NCBI GenBank assembly: GCA_963840975.1
Contig: CAWJBC010000010.1
Location: forward strand, 124,001-188,000
Direction: 5' to 3'
Length of the DNA stretch: 64,000 nucleotides
From: JAADJA01 sp963840975
Lineage (GTDB): Bacteria; Bacteroidota; Bacteroidia; Bacteroidales; JAADJA01
Shown: positions 1 through 10,001 of the stretch, piece after piece
Position numbering within the stretch: the first letter of the stretch is position 1
Layout of the letters: each line of letters begins with the position of its first letter
Translations under genes and position numbers: made by a program
Notes under the pieces: model-generated
The model's input: only the letters and a program-made list of their open reading frames with translations
The model's database searches: none
Told to the model about the DNA's origin: nothing

Positions 1-1
1 C

Positions 2-2311
2 AGCACACTTACCGTTTATGGCTCTTTTACTTTACATGGCAAGGTGATATGGGATTATATGGGCAAAACATTTTTCCAGTCGGATCTGCAGGGGAATACT
101 ATTACCTGCGCCGGAAGGAGATTTCCCGGCGATATCTGGTTTGAAGGTTCCGGAGAATGGATTTTACAGGATACACTCTTTGTTTATGATTCCACTGACT
201 GGAAAGCTATCATTTATGGCGGGACAGATCCATTGGCTCAGGATCCCTTTATTGTTCACAGAAATGGGACTTTTAATGCCAATGGGCAAACCATCATCAC
301 CCGCGGCTTTCAAACGATTGGAAACAGTCCGCGTTCATGTCTCATCCCAAACAGCGATGTACTGATGGTTGGCAACTGGATTTTAGGGGCTGAAAACCTG
401 AATTTTGTTGCCAATGACTCCTACATTTTAATAGGTGGAAATATGAATAACTCCACCGGAGACCTCATCAGCTATCACGACATTGACTTTTTGCCGGTTG
501 ACGGATCAATTAAAAATACAGATATTAAAACTTTTATGCGGAAAGTTCACTTCCTTGGAGGGGGCAGCCTGGATGGAAAGAAAACCCCCGGCACCGAAGG
601 TAGTTTCATCATTGACACCCTGCTTATGGAAGGAGCCTTCACCATGGCTGGACCTGTACCTAATGAAATTGGAGGGGTGTTTAACAACATTCATTATACC
701 CAGATAAACCTGACCATGGGTTATATTGAAACCAATAAATCAGAATACCACAGGATTGATTTCAATTGCGGTATTCCCAGTTACCTGAAAGGATATGAAA
801 ACGAAATTGACTCTATTCACTTTTTTACACCGGAAGGCGCCCTTGCGGGGGATAATATTGTAAATAACTTATTGCTTTTCAATGCGGTGGGAGTTCTTAG
901 TTCCTGGGTTGGAAAAGACTCGTATGTGGAACATGCTGTATTTATGGACGATGGGCACATGCTCGGTAACAACAGCGTTAATCTGCTTACTTTGAATTCA
1001 GGTATTTGGATGCAGTTGGGTTGCGACTCACTATCACAACCAGGTAGTTATTATACCAATAATATTATACAGACTATTCATCAAATCGAAACCGGAAGCG
1101 ACTGTCTCCAGGGTCTGACAATGATCACTACAAATTCCAAAGAAACACAAGCCATCATTAATTACACCGGCTCTCCAGTCGCTGTGGAATTCCTGATGGT
1201 CAGAGACATTAACAATATCGGGAATACAGTAAATATTTCAAAAGGAATTGATTTGGGTAACAATATAGGCTTCACCTTCACCAATCCCCACCTTGGACGA
1301 ACACTTTACTGGGTCGGAGGCGATGGCGTCTGGGACGATATTACGCATTGGTCGCTCACATCAGGAGGATATCCGGGCGATCAGTGTCCTCCAACGATTT
1401 ACGATGATATTTTCTTCGATAATCTGTCAGGTTTTGATGACATCGGGATGGAGGTTAATGTAAATGTAAAACATGCCATGTTTAACGATATGACATGGAC
1501 AGATTTAACCAATCAACCCACTTTTTCAGGTTCAACATTTTTGCATATTTGGGGATCGGTGAAACTTGATCCTTCAATGTCATATCTCTTCTTCGGTGAT
1601 GTTTATTTTGAATCGGAAGATGATGATGAATACGAAAGCATTGATCTGACTTACCGGCTCGAGACCGATCCGGGTGTTTATGAAATTTACCAGTGGTTGT
1701 TTGGCAAGGTTTATTTCTATGGCCGGGGAGGTAAATGGCGTTTCGACAGCAAATATGTTGATTATTATGATACCACCATTTTAAAGATGGGAAAGATATT
1801 GCTGGAAAATGATACCATGATCTGCTTTAATTTTAACTCGGATGATACGTTGCGCAAAGGAATTTATTTTCTTGGGAACACACTGTGCGAAGTTCATGCC
1901 TACCAGCAGGATGCCTGGCTACTAAATGCTTATGGAGCAGCCTATGCTGAAGACCCAATGGTTGACTACGACACCTCTTTCGTTTTTAATTTTGGTAATT
2001 CTATAATCAGGTCTTATGGTGATATTAGCCCGCCTATGGGGGCTCCTCCCGGATTCGGGAATATCAGAACTTATGCCGGGGAGGTAAAATATCATAATAT
2101 CGAATTCAGCGATTCAATAACTTCAGGTATTCGTTCAATCCTTATTAGTGAAAGCAAATGTGAATATAATCTTGTTGATTATTACATCCAGTTTGGTGAT
2201 GGAGTTGGAAATGGTGTTATTGATACATTAACGTATAAAAAATGGTCAACCGCAGGTGCTGACGGTTGTAAATTAAGAAATAATTATCATGTCAATTTTG
2301 TTAATGGCTGA
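2..2311 (+). CDS. Giant modular T9SS surface adhesin, upstream part (5' end outside window, frameshifted at 3' end)
   Basis: The frame is open from base 2, so the gene begins before the window; the GTG at 44 is only an internal codon. No enzyme motif is visible. The protein is rich in G, N, D, T and aromatic residues and looks like a repetitive extracellular beta-structure. One repeat landmark is the segment YWVGGDGVWDDITHWS, encoded near 1310, which returns as YWVGGEGQWGDWTHWS near 2836. A second landmark (STLTVYGSF, STFLHIWGSV, TTVLYIYGSV) recurs near 2, 1531 and 3068, giving modules of about 510 residues. The frame stops at 2311, but the neighbouring frame continues the same module without a break in sense, so this and the next entry are one gene split by a one-base shift near 2290-2311. 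The likely role is a surface adhesin or gliding-type protein, inferred from the C-terminal signal of the next entry. Confidence 0.8.
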   Translation, partial: STLTVYGSFTLHGKVIWDYMGKTFFQSDLQGNTITCAGRRFPGDIWFEGSGEWILQDTLFVYDSTDWKAIIYGGTDPLAQDPFIVHRNGTFNANGQTIITRGFQTIGNSPRSCLIPNSDVLMVGNWILGAENLNFVANDSYILIGGNMNNSTGDLISYHDIDFLPVDGSIKNTDIKTFMRKVHFLGGGSLDGKKTPGTEGSFIIDTLLMEGAFTMAGPVPNEIGGVFNNIHYTQINLTMGYIETNKSEYHRIDFNCGIPSYLKGYENEIDSIHFFTPEGALAGDNIVNNLLLFNAVGVLSSWVGKDSYVEHAVFMDDGHMLGNNSVNLLTLNSGIWMQLGCDSLSQPGSYYTNNIIQTIHQIETGSDCLQGLTMITTNSKETQAIINYTGSPVAVEFLMVRDINNIGNTVNISKGIDLGNNIGFTFTNPHLGRTLYWVGGDGVWDDITHWSLTSGGYPGDQCPPTIYDDIFFDNLSGFDDIGMEVNVNVKHAMFNDMTWTDLTNQPTFSGSTFLHIWGSVKLDPSMSYLFFGDVYFESEDDDEYESIDLTYRLETDPGVYEIYQWLFGKVYFYGRGGKWRFDSKYVDYYDTTILKMGKILLENDTMICFNFNSDDTLRKGIYFLGNTLCEVHAYQQDAWLLNAYGAAYAEDPMVDYDTSFVFNFGNSIIRSYGDISPPMGAPPGFGNIRTYAGEVKYHNIEFSDSITSGIRSILISESKCEYNLVDYYIQFGDGVGNGVIDTLTYKKWSTAGADGCKLRNNYHVNFVNG

Positions 2312-5180
2312 GAGTTTTGGTGATACCCTCATCGGCAATCATGAAATTGACACTGCATTTTTCTACGATGACGGGGCGTTTTTTGGTTATCACCAGGTGG
2401 GTTATTTGCAGGCAAGTAAATTTATGCACATGATACTTGGGAATAGAATTGACACTGCGGTTTTACTTGGTAATGGCGCTTTTTCGGGTAGCAACGAATA
2501 TATTCAATTGGTTCTTTCACCCAATAAACGGTATCTGTTCCAGCACGATATGCCGGATCCTTCACAATTGGATACTACAAAAATTTACAACGACCTGATC
2601 ATGACCGGTTATTGCGATGAACCTATCAGGATACAATCCGATTCCATTGGCACACAAGCTTATATCCTTTACAAAAAACAACAACCTACCAATACTGATT
2701 TTACGGCGCAGTACGCTTCGATGCGTGATATTACAATGGTTCCTTTCAACAACAACCAATATATCGCCGAAAGTTCTGTGAATCTGGGGAACAATACCAA
2801 CTGGACTTTTACAGAAACCGCTGATGATGTTTATTACTGGGTTGGCGGTGAAGGGCAATGGGGCGACTGGACGCATTGGTCATTTACAAGTGGAGGACCG
2901 CCTATTGATGCCAAGTGCACTCCCAAAGAAATTAACACCGTTATCTTTGATGATAATTCATTTTTAACTCCAACAGATGTTGTTGAAATTGATGTGCTGA
3001 ATGCCTATTGTAAAAATATGTATTGGAAACATTCAGCCGATTTTACTCCGACATTTATTGGTGCCGATACTACCGTTCTTTATATTTATGGCTCGGTCGA
3101 GTTCAGTGAGACTATGGATTACCAGTATGCCGGACTGATCTATTTCGATCAGTTTGAGGAACTGGATTTTGTAGCCGACACCATTACTTCACGTGGAAAA
3201 ATCATCCTGAACGATATACGTTTCCAGGGAATTGACGATGTGGTTCTCTTAGGGGATGACTTAACTTTATTGGTTGATCCGGGAAACACAATATTTAAAA
3301 GTGTATATCTTGAACATGGGAATTTTACACTTAATGGCAAACACCTTAACACCGGCGGGCTATTTTCAGTATTCAAAAATCCACGGACTTTGAATATAGA
3401 GAATTCCAAAGCAACCGTTCGATATGATTTTGACCGTGCCTGGTGGATAGACGGGGATAATTTGCAGCTTTTTGCTGACCAATCCACTATTTACAACAAA
3501 TCATTCATGGGAACAATTTTTACTGAACATGGCAATAATTTGAAATACTATAATATTGAACTGAACGGGCCGGTTGATAGCCTTGCCAACAAATTCAATG
3601 TTACGGAATACAACCTTGTAAGCATAAATATGGAATCAGGACTGGTTACAGGAAATTTCATTGCCGATACAGTATTCCTGCGTGGAAGGAATTCAGGAAT
3701 GTTCAATAAGTCAACCACCAATGTAGTTTATATTGACAGCATTTATGGCTCCATCAACCAACGGCACAACATCAACCGTTGCTTCGTAAATAAAATAGGG
3801 ATCATACGCGGAAACAATAATATGAAATACTGCATCTTCAATGATGACGGTATTTTTATGGGACAGAATAATTTTGATACGCTTGTTCTCTATCCGGGTT
3901 CAGGTAATGAACAAGGGATGGGAAACTGGTTTTACTTTCAGGCTGATTCAACCCAAACCATCCACGATTCGCTGTATGTGAGAGGAAACCAGTGCAGCAA
4001 CATCAACCTCACTTCCATGAGCGCTCCCAAATTAGCCTTTTTGAAAAAAGACAACGGGTATGACGTGGCTTCCGATTACCTGAACATATACAGCGTAGGC
4101 GCCACAAGTGCTAATCTTGATTTTTATGCAGGTATCAATAGTACACCCCTGCCAAACCCGGACAACCCTCCTCCGGGATGGATATTTGATAATGCCCAGG
4201 GTTATATTTACGGTTTCAACGGAACGACGGAGCGTTTCTGCCTCGGCACGGAGTATGAGATTGATGCAGCCAACTTCAATGGAGATGCAAATACCCTTTA
4301 TTTCTGGGAAAATTCTCCGTACCCGGGTGATCAGACTTACACAGTTACTGAACCAGGCACTTACCATGTGAAAATTCAGTATTTCGATGGCTGTACTGTG
4401 GATGATTACATTGTTGTTGAAGGCAATTATCCTCCTTTGGCCACCATTGATCCCGGACCATTTTGTGAAGGTGATTTGATTAACGTGACAGTATCACCCA
4501 ACAACAATAACTATAAATATAGCTGGTTCAACGGTGCAACAAGTTCACAGATCATTGCAGAATTGGATCACAATGGAGGTGTTTCTGTGTTGGTGATTGA
4601 TACGACCAATAATTGTGAGACCAACCCAAACCAGACAATAGTGGTGAAACCGGCGCCGAAACCTGAACAGTTTTTAGGAGACGACATTACGCTTGTTTAT
4701 GGAGAATCCATCACTCTTGACGCCGGAATAGGTGACACCTACACATGGACATCCAATCCGGAGGTTCCGATTGAGAATCCTAATGCCCGGACAATTACCA
4801 TTCAGGGATATACAAACCCTAATCCGGTCGAATACCAGGTAAGTGTTGAATTGGATGGATGCCCTGCCGATGGTTATAAAGTGGTGGGTATGTATGCACC
4901 AAGCAAATGGGGCGTTCCTACTGCATTCTCTCCCAATGGAGATGATGACAATCCTGTACTGTATGTTTATGGCAGTGGATTCAAGGAATTGAATTTCATG
5001 ATCTTCGACAGGTACGGAAAACTGATGTTTCAAACCACCAAACCCGACCATAGTGAAGGCTGGGATGGAACTGTTAACGGAGCTCCGCAGCCGATGGAGG
5101 TATATACTTATTATCTGAAAATTATATTTGAAGATGGTGGCGTAGTTGAAGATAAAGGAAATATCACTTTGCTGAGATAA
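2289..5180 (+). CDS. Giant modular T9SS surface adhesin, downstream part with type B (CHU_C) sorting domain
   Basis: This is the continuation, in another frame, of the preceding entry. It has no signal peptide, and its first codons overlap the end of the previous frame, which supports one split gene. It holds a further module opening with YWVGGEGQWGDWTHWS (about residue 182), then Ig/PKD-like segments (about residues 650-870, e.g. CLGTEYEIDAANF and CEGDLINVTVSPN). The final about 90 residues match the gliding motility-associated C-terminal domain: VPTAFSPNGDDDNP, then FDRYGKLMFQT, then GWDGTVNG. In this family that domain is a type B T9SS signal, directing export through the outer membrane and attachment to the surface. 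The next gene is a PorP/SprF protein, the known partner class for such cargo. Ligand unknown. Confidence 0.85.
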   Translation: MSILLMAESFGDTLIGNHEIDTAFFYDDGAFFGYHQVGYLQASKFMHMILGNRIDTAVLLGNGAFSGSNEYIQLVLSPNKRYLFQHDMPDPSQLDTTKIYNDLIMTGYCDEPIRIQSDSIGTQAYILYKKQQPTNTDFTAQYASMRDITMVPFNNNQYIAESSVNLGNNTNWTFTETADDVYYWVGGEGQWGDWTHWSFTSGGPPIDAKCTPKEINTVIFDDNSFLTPTDVVEIDVLNAYCKNMYWKHSADFTPTFIGADTTVLYIYGSVEFSETMDYQYAGLIYFDQFEELDFVADTITSRGKIILNDIRFQGIDDVVLLGDDLTLLVDPGNTIFKSVYLEHGNFTLNGKHLNTGGLFSVFKNPRTLNIENSKATVRYDFDRAWWIDGDNLQLFADQSTIYNKSFMGTIFTEHGNNLKYYNIELNGPVDSLANKFNVTEYNLVSINMESGLVTGNFIADTVFLRGRNSGMFNKSTTNVVYIDSIYGSINQRHNINRCFVNKIGIIRGNNNMKYCIFNDDGIFMGQNNFDTLVLYPGSGNEQGMGNWFYFQADSTQTIHDSLYVRGNQCSNINLTSMSAPKLAFLKKDNGYDVASDYLNIYSVGATSANLDFYAGINSTPLPNPDNPPPGWIFDNAQGYIYGFNGTTERFCLGTEYEIDAANFNGDANTLYFWENSPYPGDQTYTVTEPGTYHVKIQYFDGCTVDDYIVVEGNYPPLATIDPGPFCEGDLINVTVSPNNNNYKYSWFNGATSSQIIAELDHNGGVSVLVIDTTNNCETNPNQTIVVKPAPKPEQFLGDDITLVYGESITLDAGIGDTYTWTSNPEVPIENPNARTITIQGYTNPNPVEYQVSVELDGCPADGYKVVGMYAPSKWGVPTAFSPNGDDDNPVLYVYGSGFKELNFMIFDRYGKLMFQTTKPDHSEGWDGTVNGAPQPMEVYTYYLKIIFEDGGVVEDKGNITLLR

Positions 5181-5183
5181 TTG

Positions 5184-6236
5184 ATGAAGATGTCTGTCAC
5201 GAAAACACTTCTGGTCATTTTTATTGTTTTTGGATGGTTGATTTCTGAAGCTCAGGATATCCATTATTCCCAGATGTACGCAACACCGCTTTATGTGAAT
5301 CCGGCTTTTACCGGCAATCATGAATGTGATTTCAGGGTTGCAGCCAATTACCGGCAGCAAGCGTCAAGTTTTACCATACCTTTCACAACTTATACAGCAT
5401 GGGGCGACACCCGGCTCTATCCGGGCTTTTTGAGAAGACATGGATGGTTTGGATTGGGAGCACATTTGTATTACGACAATGCGGGGAATGGTGATTTGCA
5501 AAAAGTACAGGGTATGCTATTCACCGCTTATAGCCAGGGATTCAATTCAGATAATTCACTCTATGGAAGCCTGGGTGTAGGTGTTGGCGTAACCAACCGT
5601 AGTGTTGATAAAAACGCCTTAATTTATGGTGATCAGTGGGATCCCGTAGCACTGGATTTTATTTTGGGTTCAACGGATGTAACGAAAATTCAGTATTCAT
5701 CTATCTTTTATTATGATTTCAACCTTGGGTTATCTCTCCATCAGCTTGTAAATGAAAATTGGATGTATGAAGTAGGCGGTAGTGTTAGCCATATTAACAG
5801 ACCAAGTGAATCCTTCTATCCTGAATATCTCACGCTTGATGATGGCTCAACGATTCAAAATACCAACAGGCTCGAAAGGAAATACATAGGACATGTAACT
5901 GTTCAGCGCATCCTTAACGAAGGGCTAATGATCAAACCCGAAGCTTATTATATTGCCCACGAAGGTGTCCAGGAAGTACTTGTCGGTGCCAACCTGGTGG
6001 CTGATGTTGTGGAATTAAAACTTTACGGCGGCTTGTGGTACCGTGTGGGCAGAGACATTATCCCAACGCTGGGAATTGAATACAATAAGTTATCCATCCT
6101 TTTCTCTTATGATATCAATGTTTCGAAGCAATATGTGGCAAGCAACTACAAGGGAGGTTTTGAATTTTCCCTGATAAAAAAATTCTGTGCCCGCCGTTCA
6201 ACAAAAAGAGAACCCTGTAAATTCTTAGAGTTTTAG
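5184..6236 (+). CDS. PorP/SprF family T9SS outer-membrane protein
   Basis: This is a beta-barrel outer-membrane protein of about 350 residues. It has a signal peptide (hydrophobic residues about 7-22 ending in SEAQ) followed by the family hallmark DIHYSQMYATPLYVNPAFTG and a VAANYRQQ segment. In Bacteroidetes, PorP/SprF proteins help type B C-terminal-domain cargo cross the outer membrane or anchor there. The gene starts four bases after the adhesin stop codon, so the two are surely co-transcribed and probably form a cargo/partner pair. A TTG at 5181 precedes the ATG at 5184; the ATG is preferred and another lies at 5190. The repeated aromatic, alternating strands suit a barrel of normal length for the family. 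The assignment is firm at family level; the exact cargo is inferred from position. Confidence 0.92.
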   Translation: MKMSVTKTLLVIFIVFGWLISEAQDIHYSQMYATPLYVNPAFTGNHECDFRVAANYRQQASSFTIPFTTYTAWGDTRLYPGFLRRHGWFGLGAHLYYDNAGNGDLQKVQGMLFTAYSQGFNSDNSLYGSLGVGVGVTNRSVDKNALIYGDQWDPVALDFILGSTDVTKIQYSSIFYYDFNLGLSLHQLVNENWMYEVGGSVSHINRPSESFYPEYLTLDDGSTIQNTNRLERKYIGHVTVQRILNEGLMIKPEAYYIAHEGVQEVLVGANLVADVVELKLYGGLWYRVGRDIIPTLGIEYNKLSILFSYDINVSKQYVASNYKGGFEFSLIKKFCARRSTKREPCKFLEF

Positions 6237-6254
6237 ATTTCGAATTCAAAAATA

Positions 6255-8372
6255 ATGAGACAATTTTTCGTTCCTATAATCATTTTTCTGGTCATTTCAT
6301 TGCAGGGTTTTAGTCAATGGAGCTGGAGATATCCCCTGCCCCAGGGAAATAATCTGAATGAACTATTTTTAAAGAACGAATCCGATCTGGGATTTGCCAT
6401 AGGCAAACACGGAGTTATTCTTAAAACAGAAAACAAGGGAATTTCCTGGTCACTCATGGATTCAATTACCACCAGCGAATTATATTCAGGCTGTTTTACC
6501 GGTGACCGCGGATTCATCGTCGGCGATAATGGGGTGATACTGAAAACCACCGACAACAATATTTGGAACACGGTTATATCCGGCACACACTACCGGCTGA
6601 ACTCGGTAATATTCACCGATGAAACCAACGGGTATATCGGTGGTTATAAAGGACTGATCCTGAAAACAACAGATGCCGGAGAATCCTGGCAGACTTTGAA
6701 TTCCGGAACATTGTACTCCATCTATGCCGGTTATTTTTTCACTCCCGACAATGGAATATTCGTAGGTGATAGCGGGGTTATCCTCAAAACAAATGATGCC
6801 GGCTCTTCATGGTACAAACCTGCCTCCGGAACTCTATTACAATTGTTGGATGTTTACTTTCCTTCGGCGACTATCGGTTACATCACCGGCAAAAAAGGGA
6901 TAATCCTGAAAACAACAGATGCAGGAGAAACATGGAACAATATCTCCTTCCAACCCATGCAGGATGAACTTTATTCCGTGCAATTTTATAACGACACATT
7001 GGGATATGCCGCCGGGGCTTATGGAAGTATAATTCGCACAATTAACGGAGGTGCTACCTGGGGATTCTTTCCATCAGGAACCGATTTGGCTATCAGGTCT
7101 ATCAATCAATTTTATCAAAACGATACCCTGTGCGACTCATTAATAATATGTGGAGATTACGGATTGATAAAACGAACCGATTCCTGCGGATACTGGTCAA
7201 ACATTACAGGTGCAAGAAGTTATACTTTTAATTCCGTAGTATTTACCTCAGATTTGCAGGGAATTGCTGTCGGAGGTGATCCATTTGCCGATAAATCCTT
7301 TATGCTCAGAACCGAAGGACCAGGTTCCGAATGGCAACCGGTTACCATTGATACCATTACGCATTATTTGACCGACATTAGTTTCCTTGCTGGTTCAACA
7401 GGGTATATCTCAGGAAGGAAAGGAAGCATTTATAAAACCACCAACAGTGGGATAAGCTGGGTTCCGTTAAAAACAAATATCAGCCAGAATTTATACTCAA
7501 TTTCATTTATTGAGCCGAACATGGGTTTTGCATGTGGGCAGTCAGGAACCATTATTAAAACAACTTCCGGCGATACAACCTGGTCCGTTTTGAACTCAGG
7601 AACCACAAAAAATCTGTACTCGTTGTTTTTCTTTAATGCTGCTATGGGTGGTTATGCCGTGGGTGATGAAGGGAAGATCGTGCGGATCAAAAATGGAGGA
7701 AGCCAGATTACGAATGTTCCATCCGGTACCAATGTTCCCCTGTATGATATCTATTTCCCGACCGACAGTGTCGGATTCATTGTCGGCTATGCCGGTAAAA
7801 TCATGAAAATAAAAAGGGGAATTGCCTCTGATAGTTTATTTAACATACCCTCAGGAATACTTACTCCTTTGAATAAAGTCTTTTTTCCGAACCCTGACAC
7901 CGGCTATATCGCCGGCGAAGGAGGAGTGATCCTCAAATCAACTGATGGCGGAGAATCGTGGTTTCCGCAATATTCTGGAACGTCCAATAGTTTGAGAGGC
8001 ATCTGCTTTATAAATAATAATGAAGGATTTGCAGTTGGCGCAGGTGTAACGGTATTAAAAACCTCAAATGGCGGTGGGGGTGTTATCCTCCCAGGTATTC
8101 CTGAAACAGAATTCACAGACATTCCCATTTTGCTTTATCCTAATCCGGGATCCAATTATACCTGGATCGAGTATCAGCTTCCTGAACGAAGCAAGGTTCA
8201 AATCAGTATATTCGACCTCTCAGGCAGAAACGTAAGGGATTTTATCAAAACGCAAGCTGACACCGGAATCCATCAACTGATGCTGGATATTTCGGGGATT
8301 GAAACGGGCATCTACCTTGTGGTTTTGCAAACCCGGAACAGAAGTTATGCTAAAAAGCTGATAGTCTTTTAG
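6255..8372 (+). CDS. Secreted YCF48/BNR-like repeat protein with type A T9SS sorting domain
   Basis: The protein has a signal peptide (MRQFFVPIIIFLVISLQGFSQ) followed by about twelve repeats of roughly 45-50 residues with the pattern GxxVGxxGxIxKTTDxGxxW, for example GLILKTTDAGESW and GIILKTTDAGETW. This is the YCF48/photosystem-stability-like beta-propeller repeat, common in Bacteroidetes secreted proteins and carrying no photosynthetic meaning here. The last about 80 residues (LLYPNPGSNYTWIEYQLPE, then FDLSGRNV, then GIYLVVLQ, ending KKLIVF) form a type A T9SS sorting domain, which is cleaved as the protein is attached to the surface. It lies 18 bases after the PorP/SprF stop codon and may be in the same operon. 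The function is probably a surface-exposed binding propeller; the ligand is unknown. Confidence 0.88.
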   Translation: MRQFFVPIIIFLVISLQGFSQWSWRYPLPQGNNLNELFLKNESDLGFAIGKHGVILKTENKGISWSLMDSITTSELYSGCFTGDRGFIVGDNGVILKTTDNNIWNTVISGTHYRLNSVIFTDETNGYIGGYKGLILKTTDAGESWQTLNSGTLYSIYAGYFFTPDNGIFVGDSGVILKTNDAGSSWYKPASGTLLQLLDVYFPSATIGYITGKKGIILKTTDAGETWNNISFQPMQDELYSVQFYNDTLGYAAGAYGSIIRTINGGATWGFFPSGTDLAIRSINQFYQNDTLCDSLIICGDYGLIKRTDSCGYWSNITGARSYTFNSVVFTSDLQGIAVGGDPFADKSFMLRTEGPGSEWQPVTIDTITHYLTDISFLAGSTGYISGRKGSIYKTTNSGISWVPLKTNISQNLYSISFIEPNMGFACGQSGTIIKTTSGDTTWSVLNSGTTKNLYSLFFFNAAMGGYAVGDEGKIVRIKNGGSQITNVPSGTNVPLYDIYFPTDSVGFIVGYAGKIMKIKRGIASDSLFNIPSGILTPLNKVFFPNPDTGYIAGEGGVILKSTDGGESWFPQYSGTSNSLRGICFINNNEGFAVGAGVTVLKTSNGGGGVILPGIPETEFTDIPILLYPNPGSNYTWIEYQLPERSKVQISIFDLSGRNVRDFIKTQADTGIHQLMLDISGIETGIYLVVLQTRNRSYAKKLIVF

Positions 8373-8509
<137 letters not shown>

Positions 8510-8555
8510 AAAATGACTAATATTGCAAACAGTTAAGATTTGCAATAGCATATTC

Positions 8556-10001
8556 ATGAAGTTCGACAATAAAGAATTTTTCAAGCTTTCTTTTCTTTAT
8601 ACTGCTGTCGCAGCCGTTCCTCCATTGCTCAACATTTTTATTCGTCCGCTTATTGAAGGTGAAGGGAAATTAGCGCCGGCCGACTTTTCTCAGATCGAAA
8701 TCAGTGAAACCATTATTTCCCTTGTGTTTATCATTGCAACTTTTGCGATGACCAATTCTATTTCCAGGTTTTATTACGATTATGCCCATCACAAACCCGG
8801 CTACAATAAATTGGTTTCAAGTGTTTTCAATTCCATACTTGCCCGTGGAGCCGTTTTGCTGATAATTGCATTTATCTTCAGAAATTATATCGGCAAAGTT
8901 TTTACACAGCCTGAGCTTCAGGACTTCTCTTCATACGGCATGGCCACTGTCATTGTGGGAATCAACCGGGCCATTAACACCACTGCCTTTGCCTTATACC
9001 GGAATGAAAAGAAAGTCAGGTTTTACCTGGCAATCAGCTTGCTTTTAGGCTTGTTCCGCTCAGGTTTTCAGGTGATCGGGGTTTTTTATTTCGACATGAG
9101 TTTTATTGGTTATGTGTATGGAACCTGCGCAGGAACTACGCTCATATCCATTGTCATACTTTTCTTTATTTATCGTAAAACCGGATTTCATTACGACCGG
9201 CAAATACTTAAAGTAAACAACCAATATGCTTTACCACTTTTTGAATATGCTTTCATTGCCTGGGGTATCGCTTTTGCCGACCGTTATTTTTTGGAAAGCT
9301 CTCCAACACTGCTCGGGATTTACAGCCAGGCACTGATCATCGGGCGCGGTATGGAACTTATTTTACAGGGGCTTCAGGGCGCATCCCAGCCTGAAATGTT
9401 CAGGCTGATGAAAGATGGTATTGACAAAAACATCGAAGAGATCAGGAGGTTATCGCATATCCTCATGGCGCAGAGTCAGCTCATCATCGCTATAACTATT
9501 TTACCTGCCATGCTGTACTGTTCTATTTTCAAAACTGACCTGAAACTAGCAGCCGGATTGATCGCGATAACACTGATTCGTTACACCCAGAGGACACAAT
9601 ATATTATTTTTTCATTTCCTGTTTATTACGAAAAGAAAACAAAAGTCTTTCTGTATCAAAACCTGGTTGTACTTGCTGTCAATTTATTGTTGCTCTATTT
9701 TCTTGTTCCTGTTTGGGGGGTCTATGGTGCCATCACCGCCATACTTGTATCGCAATCGTTACAGGTCATCGGAATCTATATTTACCAGAAATCAATTGTG
9801 GATATTCCCTGGAATCTGAACAAATTACTTGTATTTCCTTTTGGTATCATGGCTTTGACAGTTGTTCTTGAAATAATTAAAATCCGGTTTGATATCGAGC
9901 CCTTTCTCATTGGCTCCCTCGTTGTTTTTTCCATATTGCTGAGTCTTGTTATTCTGTATAAAAATGAAATCCGTAAAATCAGTGCCCGGCTATGGAAATA
10001 A
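8556..10001 (+). CDS. Polysaccharide flippase (Wzx/MATE-like oligosaccharide exporter)
   Basis: This is a polytopic inner-membrane protein of about 481 residues with 12 or more hydrophobic segments, beginning KLSFLYTAVAAVPPLLNIFIRP and ending in paired helices near IEPFLIGSLVVFSILLSLVIL. Length, topology and the N-terminal pattern fit the polysaccharide biosynthesis/flippase family (MOP superfamily), which moves undecaprenyl-linked glycans to the periplasmic face. The open frame extends to a TTG at 8523, but the ATG at 8556 gives the normal start for the family. Its stop overlaps the following glycosyltransferase start by ten bases, so the two are translationally linked. The nearby nonulosonate operon suggests the exported glycan carries an acidic sugar; this is inference from position. 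Confidence 0.85.
   Translation: MKFDNKEFFKLSFLYTAVAAVPPLLNIFIRPLIEGEGKLAPADFSQIEISETIISLVFIIATFAMTNSISRFYYDYAHHKPGYNKLVSSVFNSILARGAVLLIIAFIFRNYIGKVFTQPELQDFSSYGMATVIVGINRAINTTAFALYRNEKKVRFYLAISLLLGLFRSGFQVIGVFYFDMSFIGYVYGTCAGTTLISIVILFFIYRKTGFHYDRQILKVNNQYALPLFEYAFIAWGIAFADRYFLESSPTLLGIYSQALIIGRGMELILQGLQGASQPEMFRLMKDGIDKNIEEIRRLSHILMAQSQLIIAITILPAMLYCSIFKTDLKLAAGLIAITLIRYTQRTQYIIFSFPVYYEKKTKVFLYQNLVVLAVNLLLLYFLVPVWGVYGAITAILVSQSLQVIGIYIYQKSIVDIPWNLNKLLVFPFGIMALTVVLEIIKIRFDIEPFLIGSLVVFSILLSLVILYKNEIRKISARLWK

Noticed and set aside
4674..5360. 228-residue minus-strand frame
   Set aside because: It is antisense to the adhesin C-terminal domain and PorP/SprF start, which carry firm family motifs.
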